Counted from the first letter of the stretch, positions 52,257 through 62,878 are shown. The stretch: DNA of 64,000 bases from Hyphomicrobiaceae bacterium (GCA_021775735.1 JAJFHG010000004.1:1-64000); one strand, 5' to 3'. A program made the numbers and translations. Notes: generated by a model not told the origin, from the sequence alone.

Positions 52257-53303
52257 ATGATGTCTGATGCCAATATGAGACGACGTTCTCGTGCGGTGCA
52301 CGAGCGAATGGTGGGGACAACAAAAGATATGCGCCACGATGACCCGAGCGTTGAGATCGGGCTCAATGCGGCCATCGTTGCTGTCATTGATGACGCACCG
52401 GTTGTTCTTGTCATCAATGACGAATCTAACGACGGCGATAGTCTGCCGTTTGGACGATTTTCACCACTTGATCACCAAACATTGGAAATCGGCCTGAGAT
52501 CTTGGGTCGAAGAACAAACCAATCTTGGTCTCGGTTACGTCGAACAACTCTATACATTTGCAGATAGAGGCCGACACGCAGTACCAGACCTGAAAGACCC
52601 GCATGTTGTCTCGATTGGCTATCTTGCGCTTACCAATGCCGACAAAGCTGAAACAATGCAGCGCGGCACCTGGCGCAGTTGGTACCAATTCTTTCCATGG
52701 GAAGATTGGCGCAAAGGTACACCTAAGATTTTGGAACAAGAAATTGCTCCGCGTCTGAAGCAATGGGCGGAAACACACGCAGGTCACTCAAAACCATCTC
52801 AATCTCTGCCAACACTAGAACGCATTCGGATGTGTTTTGGTTTGGACGGTGCGACCTGGGATGAAGAAAAAGTACTAGAGCGTTATGAGCTTTTGTATGA
52901 AGCCGGTCTTGTTGAAGAGGCTAACCGAGATGAGCGCGAAGCAGCAAGCCAGTGGGAGCGTTCTGATCGCTTTGGCAAGCAAATGCAATTTGACCATCGC
53001 CGCATTCTAGCAACCGCTATTTCTCGCGTGCGCGCGAAGATCAAATACCGTCCGGTGATCTTTGAACTCATGCAAGAAGAGTTCACACTCTTTGAATTGC
53101 AAAAAACCGTGGAAGCTATTTTGGGTCCACACTTGCACAAACAAAATTTCCGTCGCCTGGTGGAAAGTGCAGGTCTTGTGGAACCAACGGGTGAAGTCAG
53201 AACGCGGACGGGAGGACGGCCAGCAAAACTCTATCGTTTTCGGCGCAACGTCTTACTTGAACGCCCAGCTCCCGGCGTGCGTGTCAAACACACGCGCAGC
53301 TAG
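52257..53303 (+). CDS. nadQ: Nudix-related NAD biosynthesis regulator NadQ
   Basis: 348 residues. The N-terminal about 165 residues are a Nudix-like ligand domain (GLNAAIVAVIDDAPVVLVIN, then FGRFSPLDHQTLEIGLRSWV) without an intact Nudix catalytic box. The rest is a winged-helix part with RRILATAISRVRAKIKYRPV, FTLFELQKTVEAILGPHLHK and NFRRLVESAGLVEPTGEVR, ending in GGRPAKLYRFRR. This matches the alphaproteobacterial NadQ group (COG4111), known to repress nadABC in response to NAD-related ligands. Its place just upstream of nadABC and the two palindromes at 53468 and 53530 support that strongly. Confidence 0.88.
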   Translation: MMSDANMRRRSRAVHERMVGTTKDMRHDDPSVEIGLNAAIVAVIDDAPVVLVINDESNDGDSLPFGRFSPLDHQTLEIGLRSWVEEQTNLGLGYVEQLYTFADRGRHAVPDLKDPHVVSIGYLALTNADKAETMQRGTWRSWYQFFPWEDWRKGTPKILEQEIAPRLKQWAETHAGHSKPSQSLPTLERIRMCFGLDGATWDEEKVLERYELLYEAGLVEEANRDEREAASQWERSDRFGKQMQFDHRRILATAISRVRAKIKYRPVIFELMQEEFTLFELQKTVEAILGPHLHKQNFRRLVESAGLVEPTGEVRTRTGGRPAKLYRFRRNVLLERPAPGVRVKHTRS

Positions 53304-53467
53304 AGTGCAGATTGTAGTTTCAGGTGCGCCGACCAACCGGGTGTTGGACATAAAAAGCGCCATCGAAACTACAATCAATCTTGCTGTTACCCCAACGCGT
53401 AAACCAATTAATTCACTGGAAACCCTAGAAATTTACGGGTTAACACCCTATATTAGACCCATACAGA

Positions 53468-53484
53468 ATACTCACTTCGAGTAT
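53468..53484. promoter_or_regulatory. NadQ operator candidate, distal
   Basis: ATACTC-ACTTC-GAGTAT: six-base perfect arms with a five-base spacer. Same arms as the site 62 bases downstream. About six helical turns apart, so both may face the same side. Confidence 0.7.
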
Positions 53485-53529
53485 AAGTAACGTGGCCGGC
53501 CCCAAGCCGGTCTCTCTCAGGCCCAGGTT

Positions 53530-53546
53530 ATACTCATTTGGAGTAT
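53530..53546. promoter_or_regulatory. NadQ operator candidate, proximal
   Basis: ATACTC-ATTTG-GAGTAT, ending 24 bases before the nadA ATG. Identical arms to the distal site. Its position next to the nadA ribosome site suits repression of the nadABC transcript. Confidence 0.75.
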
Positions 53547-53570
53547 TATGGGTGGGGTAAGGAGGAACCA

Positions 53571-54644
53571 ATGGCTTCGATTGATATTCAGCACAGCTCA
53601 ACCCTGAGCACGCGCAAATCACGAGATAAACGCGCCCACACAGCGCCGCCTTTGGAACCTTTTTCGCCCGCGCTGGAGCGAGAAATGGCACCGCTCTATG
53701 AGCGCGTGAAAACCGTTGTCACACCCATGGAGTGGATGCAGTACGCACCGCTGATCAAACAGATCAATACGCTGAAGAAAGAACGCAACGCCGTTATTCT
53801 TGCGCACAACTATATGACACCGGAAATTTTCCACTGTGTTGGTGATATACGCGGCGACAGTTTGCAACTCGCCAAAGAAGCTGCACGTGCAGACGGCGAT
53901 GTCATTGTTCAGGCTGGCGTTCATTTCATGGCCGAAACGTCCAAACTGATGAACCCAGACAAAACGGTTTTGATTCCGGACATGAAGGCTGGCTGTTCGC
54001 TGGCAGCCTCGATCACCGCTGAAGATGTGCGCGCTTTGCGTAAAGCCTATCCAGGTGTGCCGATCGTTACCTACGTCAACACGTCGGCCGCCGTAAAAGC
54101 AGAATGCGATATCTGCTGTACGTCGTCCAACGCTGTACAGGTTGTAGAAAGTCTTGGTGTTGATCGTGTGCTGTTGATTCCAGATGAATTTCTAGCCAAG
54201 TACGTGCAAACCAAAACAGACGTTGAGATTATTGCCTGGAAAGGTCGCTGTGAGGTCCATGAGCGTTTTACGGCCGAAGAACTCAATGGCTATCGCAAAA
54301 GCGACCCTGGCGTGCGCATTATTGCCCACCCAGAATGTCCACCTGATGTGATTGATATGGCCGATTTCACGGGTTCAACATCTGCCATGATCAATTGGGT
54401 CAAAACGGAGCGCCCGGATAAGGTGTTGCTGGTCACAGAGTGCTCGATGAGTTCAAATGTTTCTGCGGAAGTGCCTGACGTGCAGTTTGTGCGCCCCTGT
54501 AATTTGTGTCCGCACATGAAGCGCATCAGCTTGGAAAATATCAGAGATGCTCTGCTCTACCTTGAGCATGAAGTTACAATTGATCCCTCTGTTGCAGCAG
54601 CAGCACGACGCTCCGTCGAGCGCATGGTCAATCTTACCAACTAA
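53571..54644 (+). CDS. nadA: Quinolinate synthase NadA
   Basis: NadA condenses iminoaspartate with dihydroxyacetone phosphate to quinolinate, using a 4Fe-4S cluster. The 357-residue protein starts at an ATG with AGGAGG about five bases upstream. Seen: [63 protein letters not shown] and the C-terminal [15 protein letters not shown]. The cluster cysteines (in [15 protein letters not shown] and CNLCP) are present. It is the first gene of nadABC and lies behind the two palindromes. Confidence 0.96.
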   Translation: MASIDIQHSSTLSTRKSRDKRAHTAPPLEPFSPALEREMAPLYERVKTVVTPMEWMQYAPLIKQINTLKKERNAVILAHNYMTPEIFHCVGDIRGDSLQLAKEAARADGDVIVQAGVHFMAETSKLMNPDKTVLIPDMKAGCSLAASITAEDVRALRKAYPGVPIVTYVNTSAAVKAECDICCTSSNAVQVVESLGVDRVLLIPDEFLAKYVQTKTDVEIIAWKGRCEVHERFTAEELNGYRKSDPGVRIIAHPECPPDVIDMADFTGSTSAMINWVKTERPDKVLLVTECSMSSNVSAEVPDVQFVRPCNLCPHMKRISLENIRDALLYLEHEVTIDPSVAAAARRSVERMVNLTN

Positions 54645-54726
54645 GGCCAGACATTATCGATACCGCTGGCGAACGATGACCTGATTGCCAGCGCTCCCTT
54701 CCGATCTATCAGATGTAGTGGGGCTA

Positions 54727-56391
54727 ATGACAACCAACTCCAACATGAAAACCTTTCAAGGTTTCGCCGATCCGGCGACTCCTCTTGGGCCAGGCGATGT
54801 TGTCATTGTCGGGGCTGGGTTGGCTGGTTTGTTCACCGCACTTAAGCTTGCGCCACTACCCGTTACCGTTATTTCTCCGACACCACTTGGCGATGGAACA
54901 GCAAGCCAATGGGCGCAAGGTGGCATCGCCGCGGCCGTTGGCGAAGGTGATACGCCTGAAGCGCATGCCCGTGATACCATTTCGGCTGGCGGTGGTTTGG
55001 TCGATGAGACTGTCGCTAATATTGTGACGCAGGAGGCTTCTGATCGTGTCCGCGACCTTCTTAGCTACGGCGTTCCATTTGATCGCGACCTTGCTGGATA
55101 CTTCACGCTATCTCGCGAAGCTGCCCACTCTAAAAAACGTATTGTGCGTGTCTCAGGTGATCGTGCCGGCGTCGAAATCATGCAAGCCTTGCTGTCTGCT
55201 GTGCGCGCCACACCGCGTATTCGTGTGCTTGAAGGCTACCAAGCCGCTGACTTGGTGCATGAAAATGGTCGCATAGCGGGTGTGAAACTCAACACAACAG
55301 GCAGACCACTCACGCAACCTTATGAATTTCTGCCTGCAAGTGCCGTTGTGTTGACGACCGGCGGCATCGGTAGCCTTTTTGCAGTAACCACCAACCCGAC
55401 AACCGCACGTGGCGAAGCACTAGCCTTTGCAGCCCGCGCTGGAGCTGTCATCGCCGATGCAGAGTTTGTGCAATTCCACCCAACCGCACTCGATGTAGGC
55501 GTTGCGCCAGCCCCCCTTGCAACTGAAGCGCTACGTGGTGAAGGTGCCATTCTGGTCAATGACCACGGCACACGATTTATGCTGGATCTTCACGAGCAAG
55601 CAGAACTCGCACTACGTGATATTGTTGCCCGCGGGGTGGGCGATCAAATCGCTCAAGGCCACCGCGTTTTTCTTGACTGCCGCAAGGCGGTTGGTGCGCG
55701 TATGGCCTCAAGTTTCCCCACAGTGACCGCGCATTGTCGAGCAGCAGGAATCGACCCCATCCATGACCTGATTCCTGTTACACCAGCTGCGCACTATCAC
55801 ATGGGCGGTATCGCAACCGGCCTTGATGGACGCTCTACGGTTGAAGGGCTGTGGGCTGTTGGTGAAGTTGCGTCCACGGGCTTGCATGGCGCAAACCGCT
55901 TGGCCTCAAACTCTTTACTTGAGGCAGTCGTCTTTGGTCATCGCACAGCTGAAGACATTGCAAACCTGATCAGCCCCGACATGGCAACACCCCGCGCTGA
56001 GTTAAAACCTATTGGCCGCTCAAAGCTTGCCGATCTCAAGCTACGCTCAACCGCTTTGGCCCGCCTGCAGCGGACCATGAGCACACATGTCGGAGTTGTC
56101 CGTGATGGTGAAGGCTTGTTTGAAGCTTTTCAAACATTGAGCAAAATCGCTGCTGATGCTGACCATGATCCAGTATTGGCTAACATGACACTGACCGCGC
56201 GATTTATTACAGGTGCTGCATTGATGCGCCAAGAAAGTCGCGGTGCGCACGCCCGACGGGATTTCCCCAATAAAGACAACAGCCACATCACGCGGTCTTT
56301 CCTAACGTTAACGGATCTTGAAGACCTCAGCAACGACCTGCTTGGTCACAACCAGGTTCGAGAGAGCGCTGTGAGTTGCCCCGTATCATGA
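54727..56391 (+). CDS. nadB: L-aspartate oxidase NadB
   Basis: NadB oxidises L-aspartate to iminoaspartate with FAD, feeding NadA. 554 residues from the ATG at 54727 (an ATG at 54745 is a fair alternative). Seen: VVIVGAGLAGLFTALKLAPL (FAD site), SQWAQGGIAAAVGEGDTPEA, FVQFHPTALDVGVAPAPLAT, ALRGEGAILVNDHGTRFM and HYHMGGIATGLDGRSTVEGL with LHGANRLASNSLLEAVVFG. It is 82 bases past nadA and overlaps nadC by four bases. Confidence 0.96.
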   Translation: MTTNSNMKTFQGFADPATPLGPGDVVIVGAGLAGLFTALKLAPLPVTVISPTPLGDGTASQWAQGGIAAAVGEGDTPEAHARDTISAGGGLVDETVANIVTQEASDRVRDLLSYGVPFDRDLAGYFTLSREAAHSKKRIVRVSGDRAGVEIMQALLSAVRATPRIRVLEGYQAADLVHENGRIAGVKLNTTGRPLTQPYEFLPASAVVLTTGGIGSLFAVTTNPTTARGEALAFAARAGAVIADAEFVQFHPTALDVGVAPAPLATEALRGEGAILVNDHGTRFMLDLHEQAELALRDIVARGVGDQIAQGHRVFLDCRKAVGARMASSFPTVTAHCRAAGIDPIHDLIPVTPAAHYHMGGIATGLDGRSTVEGLWAVGEVASTGLHGANRLASNSLLEAVVFGHRTAEDIANLISPDMATPRAELKPIGRSKLADLKLRSTALARLQRTMSTHVGVVRDGEGLFEAFQTLSKIAADADHDPVLANMTLTARFITGAALMRQESRGAHARRDFPNKDNSHITRSFLTLTDLEDLSNDLLGHNQVRESAVSCPVS

Positions 56392-57260
56392 GCCAAAACG
56401 CTCCCCCCGCACCACTCAGTCCACACATAATTGTGGATGCGGTCATGGCCGCGCTGAGCGAAGACCTCGGTCTTGCTGGCGATGTCACAACCAATGCAAC
56501 GGTGCCTGAAACCGCAACTGCGGTGGCTGATATTCGCGCCCGAGAAAACGGCATCGTCTCAGGTCTTGATGTCGCCAGAGCGGCATTCAAAGCACTTGAC
56601 CCTGACGTTGAGTTTACTGAGATCGCGGCAGACGGCGCTGCGGTCAAAGCCGGAGACGTGGTTGCCACAATTTCTGGATCCGCGCGGGCACTGCTCACAG
56701 CCGAGCGCGTTGCCCTCAACTTTATTGGCCGCATGAGTGGCATTGCGACGCTAACTCGTCGCTATGTAGACGCTGTTTCCGGCACCACAGCCACCATCGT
56801 TGACACACGCAAAACAACGCCTGGTCTCAGAGCGTTTGAAAAATATGCTGTCACCTGTGGTGGCGGAGCCAATCATCGCAGCGGCCTGTTTGATGCAATC
56901 TTGATCAAAGACAATCATATTGTTGCGTCTGGCGGACTAGCGGCCGCCATTACACGGGCACGCCAGTCCAGCGGCCACATGCTAAAAATCGAAGTTGAGG
57001 TGGATACGCTCGACCAGCTCAAGGAAGTCATGAAGCATAACGTTGATGCCGTCCTGCTCGACAACATGACACCTGCAACACTCAAAAATGCCGTTTCGTT
57101 GGTGGCCGGCAAAGCGCTGACTGAGGCCTCAGGTGGCGTAAATCTTGAGACGGTCACGGCCATAGCTCAGACCGGCGTTGATCTCATTTCTATCGGTGCA
57201 CTTACCCATTCAGCGCCTGTTTTTGACGTTGGCCTCGATTTTCAGGCCAAGACGACTTAG
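56388..57260 (+). CDS. nadC: Nicotinate-nucleotide pyrophosphorylase NadC
   Basis: NadC turns quinolinate and PRPP into nicotinate mononucleotide and CO2. 290 residues; the ATG at 56388 overlaps the nadB stop as ATGA. Seen: EDLGLAGDVTTNATVPETAT, LNFIGRMSGIATLTRRYVDA, DTRKTTPGLRAFEKYAVTCG, GGANHRSGLFDAILIKDNH, EVEVDTLDQLKE and SIGALTHSAPVFDVGLDF. All binding motifs of the family are there. Last gene of nadABC. Confidence 0.96.
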   Translation: MSQNAPPAPLSPHIIVDAVMAALSEDLGLAGDVTTNATVPETATAVADIRARENGIVSGLDVARAAFKALDPDVEFTEIAADGAAVKAGDVVATISGSARALLTAERVALNFIGRMSGIATLTRRYVDAVSGTTATIVDTRKTTPGLRAFEKYAVTCGGGANHRSGLFDAILIKDNHIVASGGLAAAITRARQSSGHMLKIEVEVDTLDQLKEVMKHNVDAVLLDNMTPATLKNAVSLVAGKALTEASGGVNLETVTAIAQTGVDLISIGALTHSAPVFDVGLDFQAKTT

Positions 57261-57385
57261 ACCGTTCAACTAAAACCGATAAGGTTGCTTGATTTTGCCG
57301 TCTTTTCTTGTCTTGTCTCTTCTGGAGTCAAGAGCATGAGGGCGCCCTGCGGCGTCACCCATATTTTTAAAGAAAGAACTTCGTT

Positions 57386-57607
57386 ATGGTTATGCAAACG
57401 ATTGTCATCGTGGGGCTTGTCGCGCTCGTCTCAGCAATCGCGTCTGGCATACTCGCTGGTTGGAAAAACCGCGACTATTCGTTTTGGATGGCCTGGGGGT
57501 TTATTGTGCCTGTGATCCCCCCCCTACTGCTGTTGTTGTTGCCCCGTCTCCAGGGCGAGCGTCCGCGCAGACCGTCGCTGGATGAGGATGACCGGCATTT
57601 GTTTTAA
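57386..57607 (+). CDS. Small membrane protein
   Basis: 73 residues with two hydrophobic segments (about 5-25, IVIVGLVALVSAIASGILAG, and 33-53, FWMAWGFIVPVIPPLLLLLL) around a short charged loop WKNRDYS, and an acidic/basic tail. Two ATGs (57386, 57392) are possible. It resembles many short inner-membrane proteins with a G-x-x-x-G-type helix; no family is known to me. It follows nadC by 125 bases and faces ppdK. Confidence 0.5.
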   Translation: MVMQTIVIVGLVALVSAIASGILAGWKNRDYSFWMAWGFIVPVIPPLLLLLLPRLQGERPRRPSLDEDDRHLF

Positions 57608-57641
57608 ACGACAGACCCACATCAGTGCACGAATTTATGAA

Positions 57642-60380
57642 TTACCCACCACGGTTTTCGCGTTCTTTTTTGATGCGTATCGAGGATTGTGCTGCAGCCA
57701 GCCGGGCAATAGGAATGCGAAACGGCGAACTTGATATATAGTCAAGGCCCACCTCATCGAAAAATGAAATCGACAGCGGATCACCGCCATGTTCACCGCA
57801 GATGCCGATTTTGAGATCTGGTTTCACTGCACGCGCCTGGCGAACACCAATGCGCACCAATTCACCAATACCCGCCTGATCAATCGACACGAACGGATCA
57901 ACGTCATAAATCCCGGCACGAGCATAGTCAGCCAAAATGATTGAGGCGTCATCACGCGACAAGCCGAGCCCCATCTGAGTCAAATCGTTGGTGCCAAAAG
58001 ACAAAAATTCGGCGCCACCTTCACCTGCCACCAACTCATCTGCTTTAAGCGCCGCGCGCGGCACTTCCAACATAGCGCCAATCTGATATGTGAGTTTTTT
58101 ACCTGCAGCAGCTTCCACCTCGCCTGCAACCCGGCGAATTACATCGGCAATCAAATCAAACTCTTTACGTGTCGCCACAAACGGAATCATCACCTCCGGC
58201 TCAACCGCGTGCCCGGTTTTCTTGTCGGCAGCAAGCGTTGCCTCAAAAATTGCACGAGCCTGCATTTCAGTTATTTCAGGGTACCGGATCGCTAGACGGC
58301 ATCCCCTAAATCCGAGCATGGGATTAAATTCGGAGAGTTCGTTGACCCGCTGTTTAATATGATCAAGCGAAATATTCAGGCTTTCTGCAATCGCACGTAA
58401 CGCCTGCTTTTTGCGCGGCAAAAATTCATGCAATGGAGGGTCAAGCAAGCGGATCGTAACGGGCTGGCCCTCCATAATTTCAAACAGCTCCGTGAAATCA
58501 CTGCGCTGCATGGGAAGAATTTTATCAAGTGCCGCGCGACGCCCTGCTTCATCGCGTGCCAAAATCATTTCGCGCATGATGGTGATGCGGTCGGTATCAA
58601 AAAACATGTGTTCAGCACGACACAAACCGATACCTTCAGCGCCAAACGAACGCGCTTGCTTGGTATCTTTTGGTGTATCGGCATTGGCGCGCACACCAAG
58701 ACGGCGGACAGTATCGGCCCATGAGATCAGTCGGGCAAAATCATCTGAGAGATCAGGTTGGCGCAATGGGGCGTTGCCTGCATAGACTTCACCTGACGTG
58801 CCATCGAGTGTAATGGCATCACCTTTATAGAAAATGCGCCCGCCGACACGCAGGCGTCCCTCTTCTGGCTCAACCCTAATGACGCCCGCACCGACAATGC
58901 ACGGCACACCCATAGACCGAGCAACAACCGCTGCGTGACTGGTCATACCACCACGTACGGTCAGCACACCAGCAGACGCGAGCATGCCCTGAACATCTTC
59001 AGGGCTGGTTTCAATCCGCACAAGAATGGCACGCCGGCCCTGCGCTTTAATGACTTCCGCTTCGTCAGGCTCAAATACGATCTCTCCAGATGCGGCCCCA
59101 GGTGAGGCTGGCAACCCCTTGGCAACGAGATCTTTTGCTCCCTCGGGGTCAATCGCGGCATGCAACAACTGCCCTAACGATCCTGCATCAACACTCATCA
59201 GCGCGTCTTCACGGCTGAGAATTTTCTCATCTGCCATTTCGGCAGCGATGCGAACCGCGGCCTCCGCTGTGCGTTTCCCACAGCGGGTTTGCAAGAGCCA
59301 GACCTTGCCTTTCTGTATTGTGAACTCAACATCTTGCATGTCGGAAAACAACGTTTCAAGAGTATTGAAATGGCCTTCAAGCTCTTTGAAAACAGATGGC
59401 ATCTGTTCTTCAAGAGAACGTGCTTTGGCGCCAATTTCTAACCGACCCGCTTTGGACAGAATGTGCGGTGTGCGCATCCCAGAGACGATATCTTCGCCTT
59501 GGGCGTTGATTAAAAACTCACCATAGATTTCTTTGGCACCGGTTGACGGATTACGTGTGAAGGCAACCCCGGTCGCCGAGTCCTCACCCATATTGCCAAA
59601 CACCATCGCCTGCACGGTGACCGCAGTCCCCCAGTCATCCGGAATATGATGTAAACGCCGATAAGCAAGCGCGCGTGCATTTTGCCATGAACCAAAAACA
59701 GCAGAAATTGCGCCAACAAGCTGGGTCTTCAGATCATCAGGAAACGGCTTGCCCGTTTCGGTCTCAATCGCCCGCTTATAGTCCGCGATGATCTCTTTCC
59801 AATCAGAAACTTCAAGGTCAACATCACGCTTGAGATCGTTGAGATTACGAAACGTTTCTAGAATATCTTCAAATACATAGTGATCGACGCCGAGCACCAC
59901 ATCGCCATACATCTGAATAAACCGACGATAGGAGTCATAGGCAAAGCGCTCATCACTAGCCTGGCGCGCCAAACCCTCAACCGTATCATCATTCAGGCCG
60001 AGATTTAGAATGGTGTCGAGCATCCCAGGCATGGAGGCACGGGATCCAGATCGCACAGAGATCAATAGTGGATTTTTGGTGCTGCCAAAAGTACCACCCG
60101 CAATCCGTTCCAACCTGTGCAATGCCTCTTCAACCTCGGGCATGAGGTCTGCGGGAAGTTTCTCGCCCGCACGGTAGTACTGGCGGCAGACATCTGTTGA
60201 GATGACAAAACCAGGTGGCACCGGCAGGCCCTTATGTGCCATTTCACACAGATTGGCACCCTTACCACCAAGCTGTTCGGACATTGAGGCGCGCCCTTCA
60301 GTGGTTTCCCCACCAAACAGGTAAATTCGTTTGCTCTGATCCACCGTGTTAGTCACTTGTTTTCCTGGGCTAGGTTCCAT
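57642..60380 (-). CDS. ppdK: Pyruvate, phosphate dikinase
   Basis: PPDK interconverts pyruvate, ATP and phosphate with phosphoenolpyruvate, AMP and pyrophosphate. 912 residues from the ATG at 60380. Seen in order: the ATP-grasp start IYLFGGETTEGRASMSEQLG and GGKGANLCEMAHKGLPVPPG; SVRSGSRASMPGMLDTILNL; the central phospho-His loop GGMTSHAAVVARSMGVPCIV; and the PEP-site part RAEHMFFDTDRI, GAMLEVPRAALKADELV, FLSFGTNDLTQMGLGLSRDD and CGEHGGDP. Complete and of usual length. A single-gene unit, divergent from the M20 peptidase gene. Confidence 0.97.
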   Translation of the reverse strand: MEPSPGKQVTNTVDQSKRIYLFGGETTEGRASMSEQLGGKGANLCEMAHKGLPVPPGFVISTDVCRQYYRAGEKLPADLMPEVEEALHRLERIAGGTFGSTKNPLLISVRSGSRASMPGMLDTILNLGLNDDTVEGLARQASDERFAYDSYRRFIQMYGDVVLGVDHYVFEDILETFRNLNDLKRDVDLEVSDWKEIIADYKRAIETETGKPFPDDLKTQLVGAISAVFGSWQNARALAYRRLHHIPDDWGTAVTVQAMVFGNMGEDSATGVAFTRNPSTGAKEIYGEFLINAQGEDIVSGMRTPHILSKAGRLEIGAKARSLEEQMPSVFKELEGHFNTLETLFSDMQDVEFTIQKGKVWLLQTRCGKRTAEAAVRIAAEMADEKILSREDALMSVDAGSLGQLLHAAIDPEGAKDLVAKGLPASPGAASGEIVFEPDEAEVIKAQGRRAILVRIETSPEDVQGMLASAGVLTVRGGMTSHAAVVARSMGVPCIVGAGVIRVEPEEGRLRVGGRIFYKGDAITLDGTSGEVYAGNAPLRQPDLSDDFARLISWADTVRRLGVRANADTPKDTKQARSFGAEGIGLCRAEHMFFDTDRITIMREMILARDEAGRRAALDKILPMQRSDFTELFEIMEGQPVTIRLLDPPLHEFLPRKKQALRAIAESLNISLDHIKQRVNELSEFNPMLGFRGCRLAIRYPEITEMQARAIFEATLAADKKTGHAVEPEVMIPFVATRKEFDLIADVIRRVAGEVEAAAGKKLTYQIGAMLEVPRAALKADELVAGEGGAEFLSFGTNDLTQMGLGLSRDDASIILADYARAGIYDVDPFVSIDQAGIGELVRIGVRQARAVKPDLKIGICGEHGGDPLSISFFDEVGLDYISSSPFRIPIARLAAAQSSIRIKKERENRGG

Positions 60381-60608
60381 ATTGGCATACTGAGATCCTG
60401 ACGCGCGTTGTATCCATTTTATGGAGATTGAAATGGCATAACATCCAATCGAGTAACACAAATCTCTCAAGGTCTCACGCACGCATCAAAAATTAAGCAT
60501 TGCGCGGCCTTGTATCTTGCTAACTGTCACAAAATCCTGGACCAAACGCGCCAACCCCCCTGAAGAGACCACACTTGTCCCCCTGGATGCGATACGGAAC
60601 CGTCTATC

Positions 60609-62006
60609 ATGACTGCAAACTTAAAAGATGTATTGAAAACCGTTGATGGCAATCACAACGCAGCCCTTGAGCGCCTGTTTGAGCTTTTGCGCATCCCGAG
60701 CATCTCAACAGACCCTACCTATAAAGCCGAGTGTCGAACAGCGGCCAACTGGTGCGCCAATCAGCTTAAAGACATTGGATTTAAGACGCAGGTTAAGAAA
60801 ACAAGCGGACATCCAATTGTTGTGGCTCATGATCGTGGCACCCGTAAGAAGGGCAAACCTCACGTCCTGTTTTACGGCCACTACGATGTGCAGCCCCCTG
60901 ATCCACTAGAGCTTTGGACTTCACCTCCGTTTGAGCCACGCATTGCTTCCGACAAACGCAATGGAAAAATCATTGTCGCCCGGGGTGCTGAGGATAACAA
61001 AGGGCAGTTGATGACGTTCTTTGAAGCCGCCCGCGCTTTTAAGGAGGCGACCGGTGAGCTTCCTGTCAATGTTTCGGTCATGCTCGAGGGCGAAGAAGAA
61101 TGTGGCTCACCATCGCTACCTGAATTCCTTAAAACAAGCGGCAAAGACGTCAAAGCCGATCTTGTCTTGGTCTGTGATACCGGCCAGTGGGATAAAGATA
61201 CGCCGGCCATTACCACCATGTTGCGCGGCCTTGCAACGACAGAAATTATCATCAAAGGCCCCAATCGAGATCTGCATTCCGGCATTTATGGTGGCCCTGC
61301 CCTCAATCCGATCCGCGTGCTCGCAGGTATTGTTGGGGCCATGCACAATACTGCAGGACGCGTGAGCATTCCTGGTTTTTATGACGGCGTTCGCCCTCCG
61401 ACGACAGCCCAGAAAAAACAATGGGCAGCGCTAAAACTTGATGCCAAAGCAGCCCTCAAAGACATCGGCCTGACAACTCCTGCCGGAGAACGCTCAAAAT
61501 CGTTCATCGAGCAGTTATGGGCGCGTCCAACCTTGGAATTCAATGGTATTTCGGGTGGCTATCAAGGCGAGGGAACGAAGACGATTATCCCCGCTGAAGC
61601 ATCAGTCAAAATATCATGCCGTTTGGTGCCTGGGCAAAATCCAAAGAAAATTCTGAAAGCCATTCAAACCTTTGTCAAAGCCCGTCTCCCCGCCGATTGT
61701 AAAGTAGTGTTCCGCGGAACACATGGCAACGCAGGCGTCAGCTTTGATACAACCTCGCCCGTTTTTAAAGCTGCTTCCCGCGCACTTGAAGACGAGTGGG
61801 GTAAAGCCACTATCCTGATGGGTTGCGGCGCCTCGATCCCCATCGTCACGTCATTTCGAGATCATCTCAAAATGGACTCGATGTTAATCGGCTTTGGTGT
61901 TGAAGATGATCGCATCCATTCACCGAATGAGAAATACAATCTCAAAAGTTTCAAGAAGGGTGCACGCAGCTGGGTTCGTATTCTCGCCGCACTTGGCCAG
62001 GCATAA
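60609..62006 (+). CDS. M20 family metallopeptidase
   Basis: 465 residues of the M20 dipeptidase group. Zinc ligands and neighbours are visible: [18 protein letters not shown] (first His and Asp), [20 protein letters not shown] (bridging Asp), [18 protein letters not shown] (Glu pair) and VLVCDTGQW; a lid domain lies between [19 protein letters not shown] and [14 protein letters not shown]. The last ligand His is near [12 protein letters not shown]. Such enzymes hydrolyse dipeptides in the cytosol; the exact substrate is not known. It is divergent from ppdK. Confidence 0.92.
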   Translation: MTANLKDVLKTVDGNHNAALERLFELLRIPSISTDPTYKAECRTAANWCANQLKDIGFKTQVKKTSGHPIVVAHDRGTRKKGKPHVLFYGHYDVQPPDPLELWTSPPFEPRIASDKRNGKIIVARGAEDNKGQLMTFFEAARAFKEATGELPVNVSVMLEGEEECGSPSLPEFLKTSGKDVKADLVLVCDTGQWDKDTPAITTMLRGLATTEIIIKGPNRDLHSGIYGGPALNPIRVLAGIVGAMHNTAGRVSIPGFYDGVRPPTTAQKKQWAALKLDAKAALKDIGLTTPAGERSKSFIEQLWARPTLEFNGISGGYQGEGTKTIIPAEASVKISCRLVPGQNPKKILKAIQTFVKARLPADCKVVFRGTHGNAGVSFDTTSPVFKAASRALEDEWGKATILMGCGASIPIVTSFRDHLKMDSMLIGFGVEDDRIHSPNEKYNLKSFKKGARSWVRILAALGQA

Positions 62007-62149
62007 CCGTGATGTAAAAAGGCGCGGCCGGTCACATTGCTGCACGTACCAAAACAAACATAATGGCGCCGATGGCCAGTTTCGCTGGGTGTGTCACATC
62101 TATCAGAATCGGCCGCTACAAGCACTAAGAACAAGAAAGTCACGATCTC

Positions 62150-62878
62150 ATGTTTTCACTTTTTCGCCGCCTGCCTGCGTTGATCGTAGGCGTCACCTTA
62201 ATTGCAATTGGCTTTGTGCCAGCAGATGCCCAACGCTTTAAAAAAGACCGTGGCACGTATGCAACAAAACATAAAGCTGGAGATTTTGACTACTACGCGT
62301 TGGTTCTGTCATGGAGTCCGTCTCATTGCCAGACGCCACAGGGTCGTCGCGATCGCACACAGTGTCGTCCGCGCAGTGGACGTGGCTATTCCTTTGTCTT
62401 GCATGGGCTGTGGCCACAATACGAGCGCGGCTATCCAGAAAAATGCAGAACGCGCTACCGGCCCTTTGTCCCCAAATCAACGATTGCATCAATGATGGAT
62501 ATTATGCCGTCAAAAGGTCTTATCATTCACGAGTATCGCAAGCACGGCACATGCTCGGGGCTTGTGCCGCAAGACTACTTTGACTTGTCGCGCAAACTTT
62601 ATGACAAGATCAACATTCCCGCCGCGTACAATGCTCCAGCCAAAGAACAGTTCGTCAGCCCACAAAACCTGGTCGCACAATTTACTGCTGCCAATCCAGA
62701 AATAAAGGCGGACATGATGGGTGTCGTCTGTCGCGGATCCGGCAATCGCCTGAGAGAAATTCGTGTTTGTTTTTCCAAAGACGGCAAATTTCGCAGCTGC
62801 GGAAAAAATGAATCCCAACGCAAATTGTGCAGAGCAAACCGTATGTTCGTGCCCCCTGTCCGCTATTTACGCCATTAG
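62150..62878 (+). CDS. Exported ribonuclease T2
   Basis: RNase T2 cuts single-stranded RNA by way of 2',3'-cyclic phosphates. The 242-residue protein has a signal peptide (about 1-26, ending ADA), then the two active-site motifs: FVLHGLWPQYERGYPEKC (CAS I) and IHEYRKHGTCSGLVPQDYFD (CAS II), with both catalytic His residues and the Glu/Lys between. Six or more cysteines allow disulphides, as expected outside the cytosol. It may scavenge RNA for phosphate or nucleosides. A single gene unit after the M20 peptidase gene (143 bases). Confidence 0.93.
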   Translation: MFSLFRRLPALIVGVTLIAIGFVPADAQRFKKDRGTYATKHKAGDFDYYALVLSWSPSHCQTPQGRRDRTQCRPRSGRGYSFVLHGLWPQYERGYPEKCRTRYRPFVPKSTIASMMDIMPSKGLIIHEYRKHGTCSGLVPQDYFDLSRKLYDKINIPAAYNAPAKEQFVSPQNLVAQFTAANPEIKADMMGVVCRGSGNRLREIRVCFSKDGKFRSCGKNESQRKLCRANRMFVPPVRYLRH

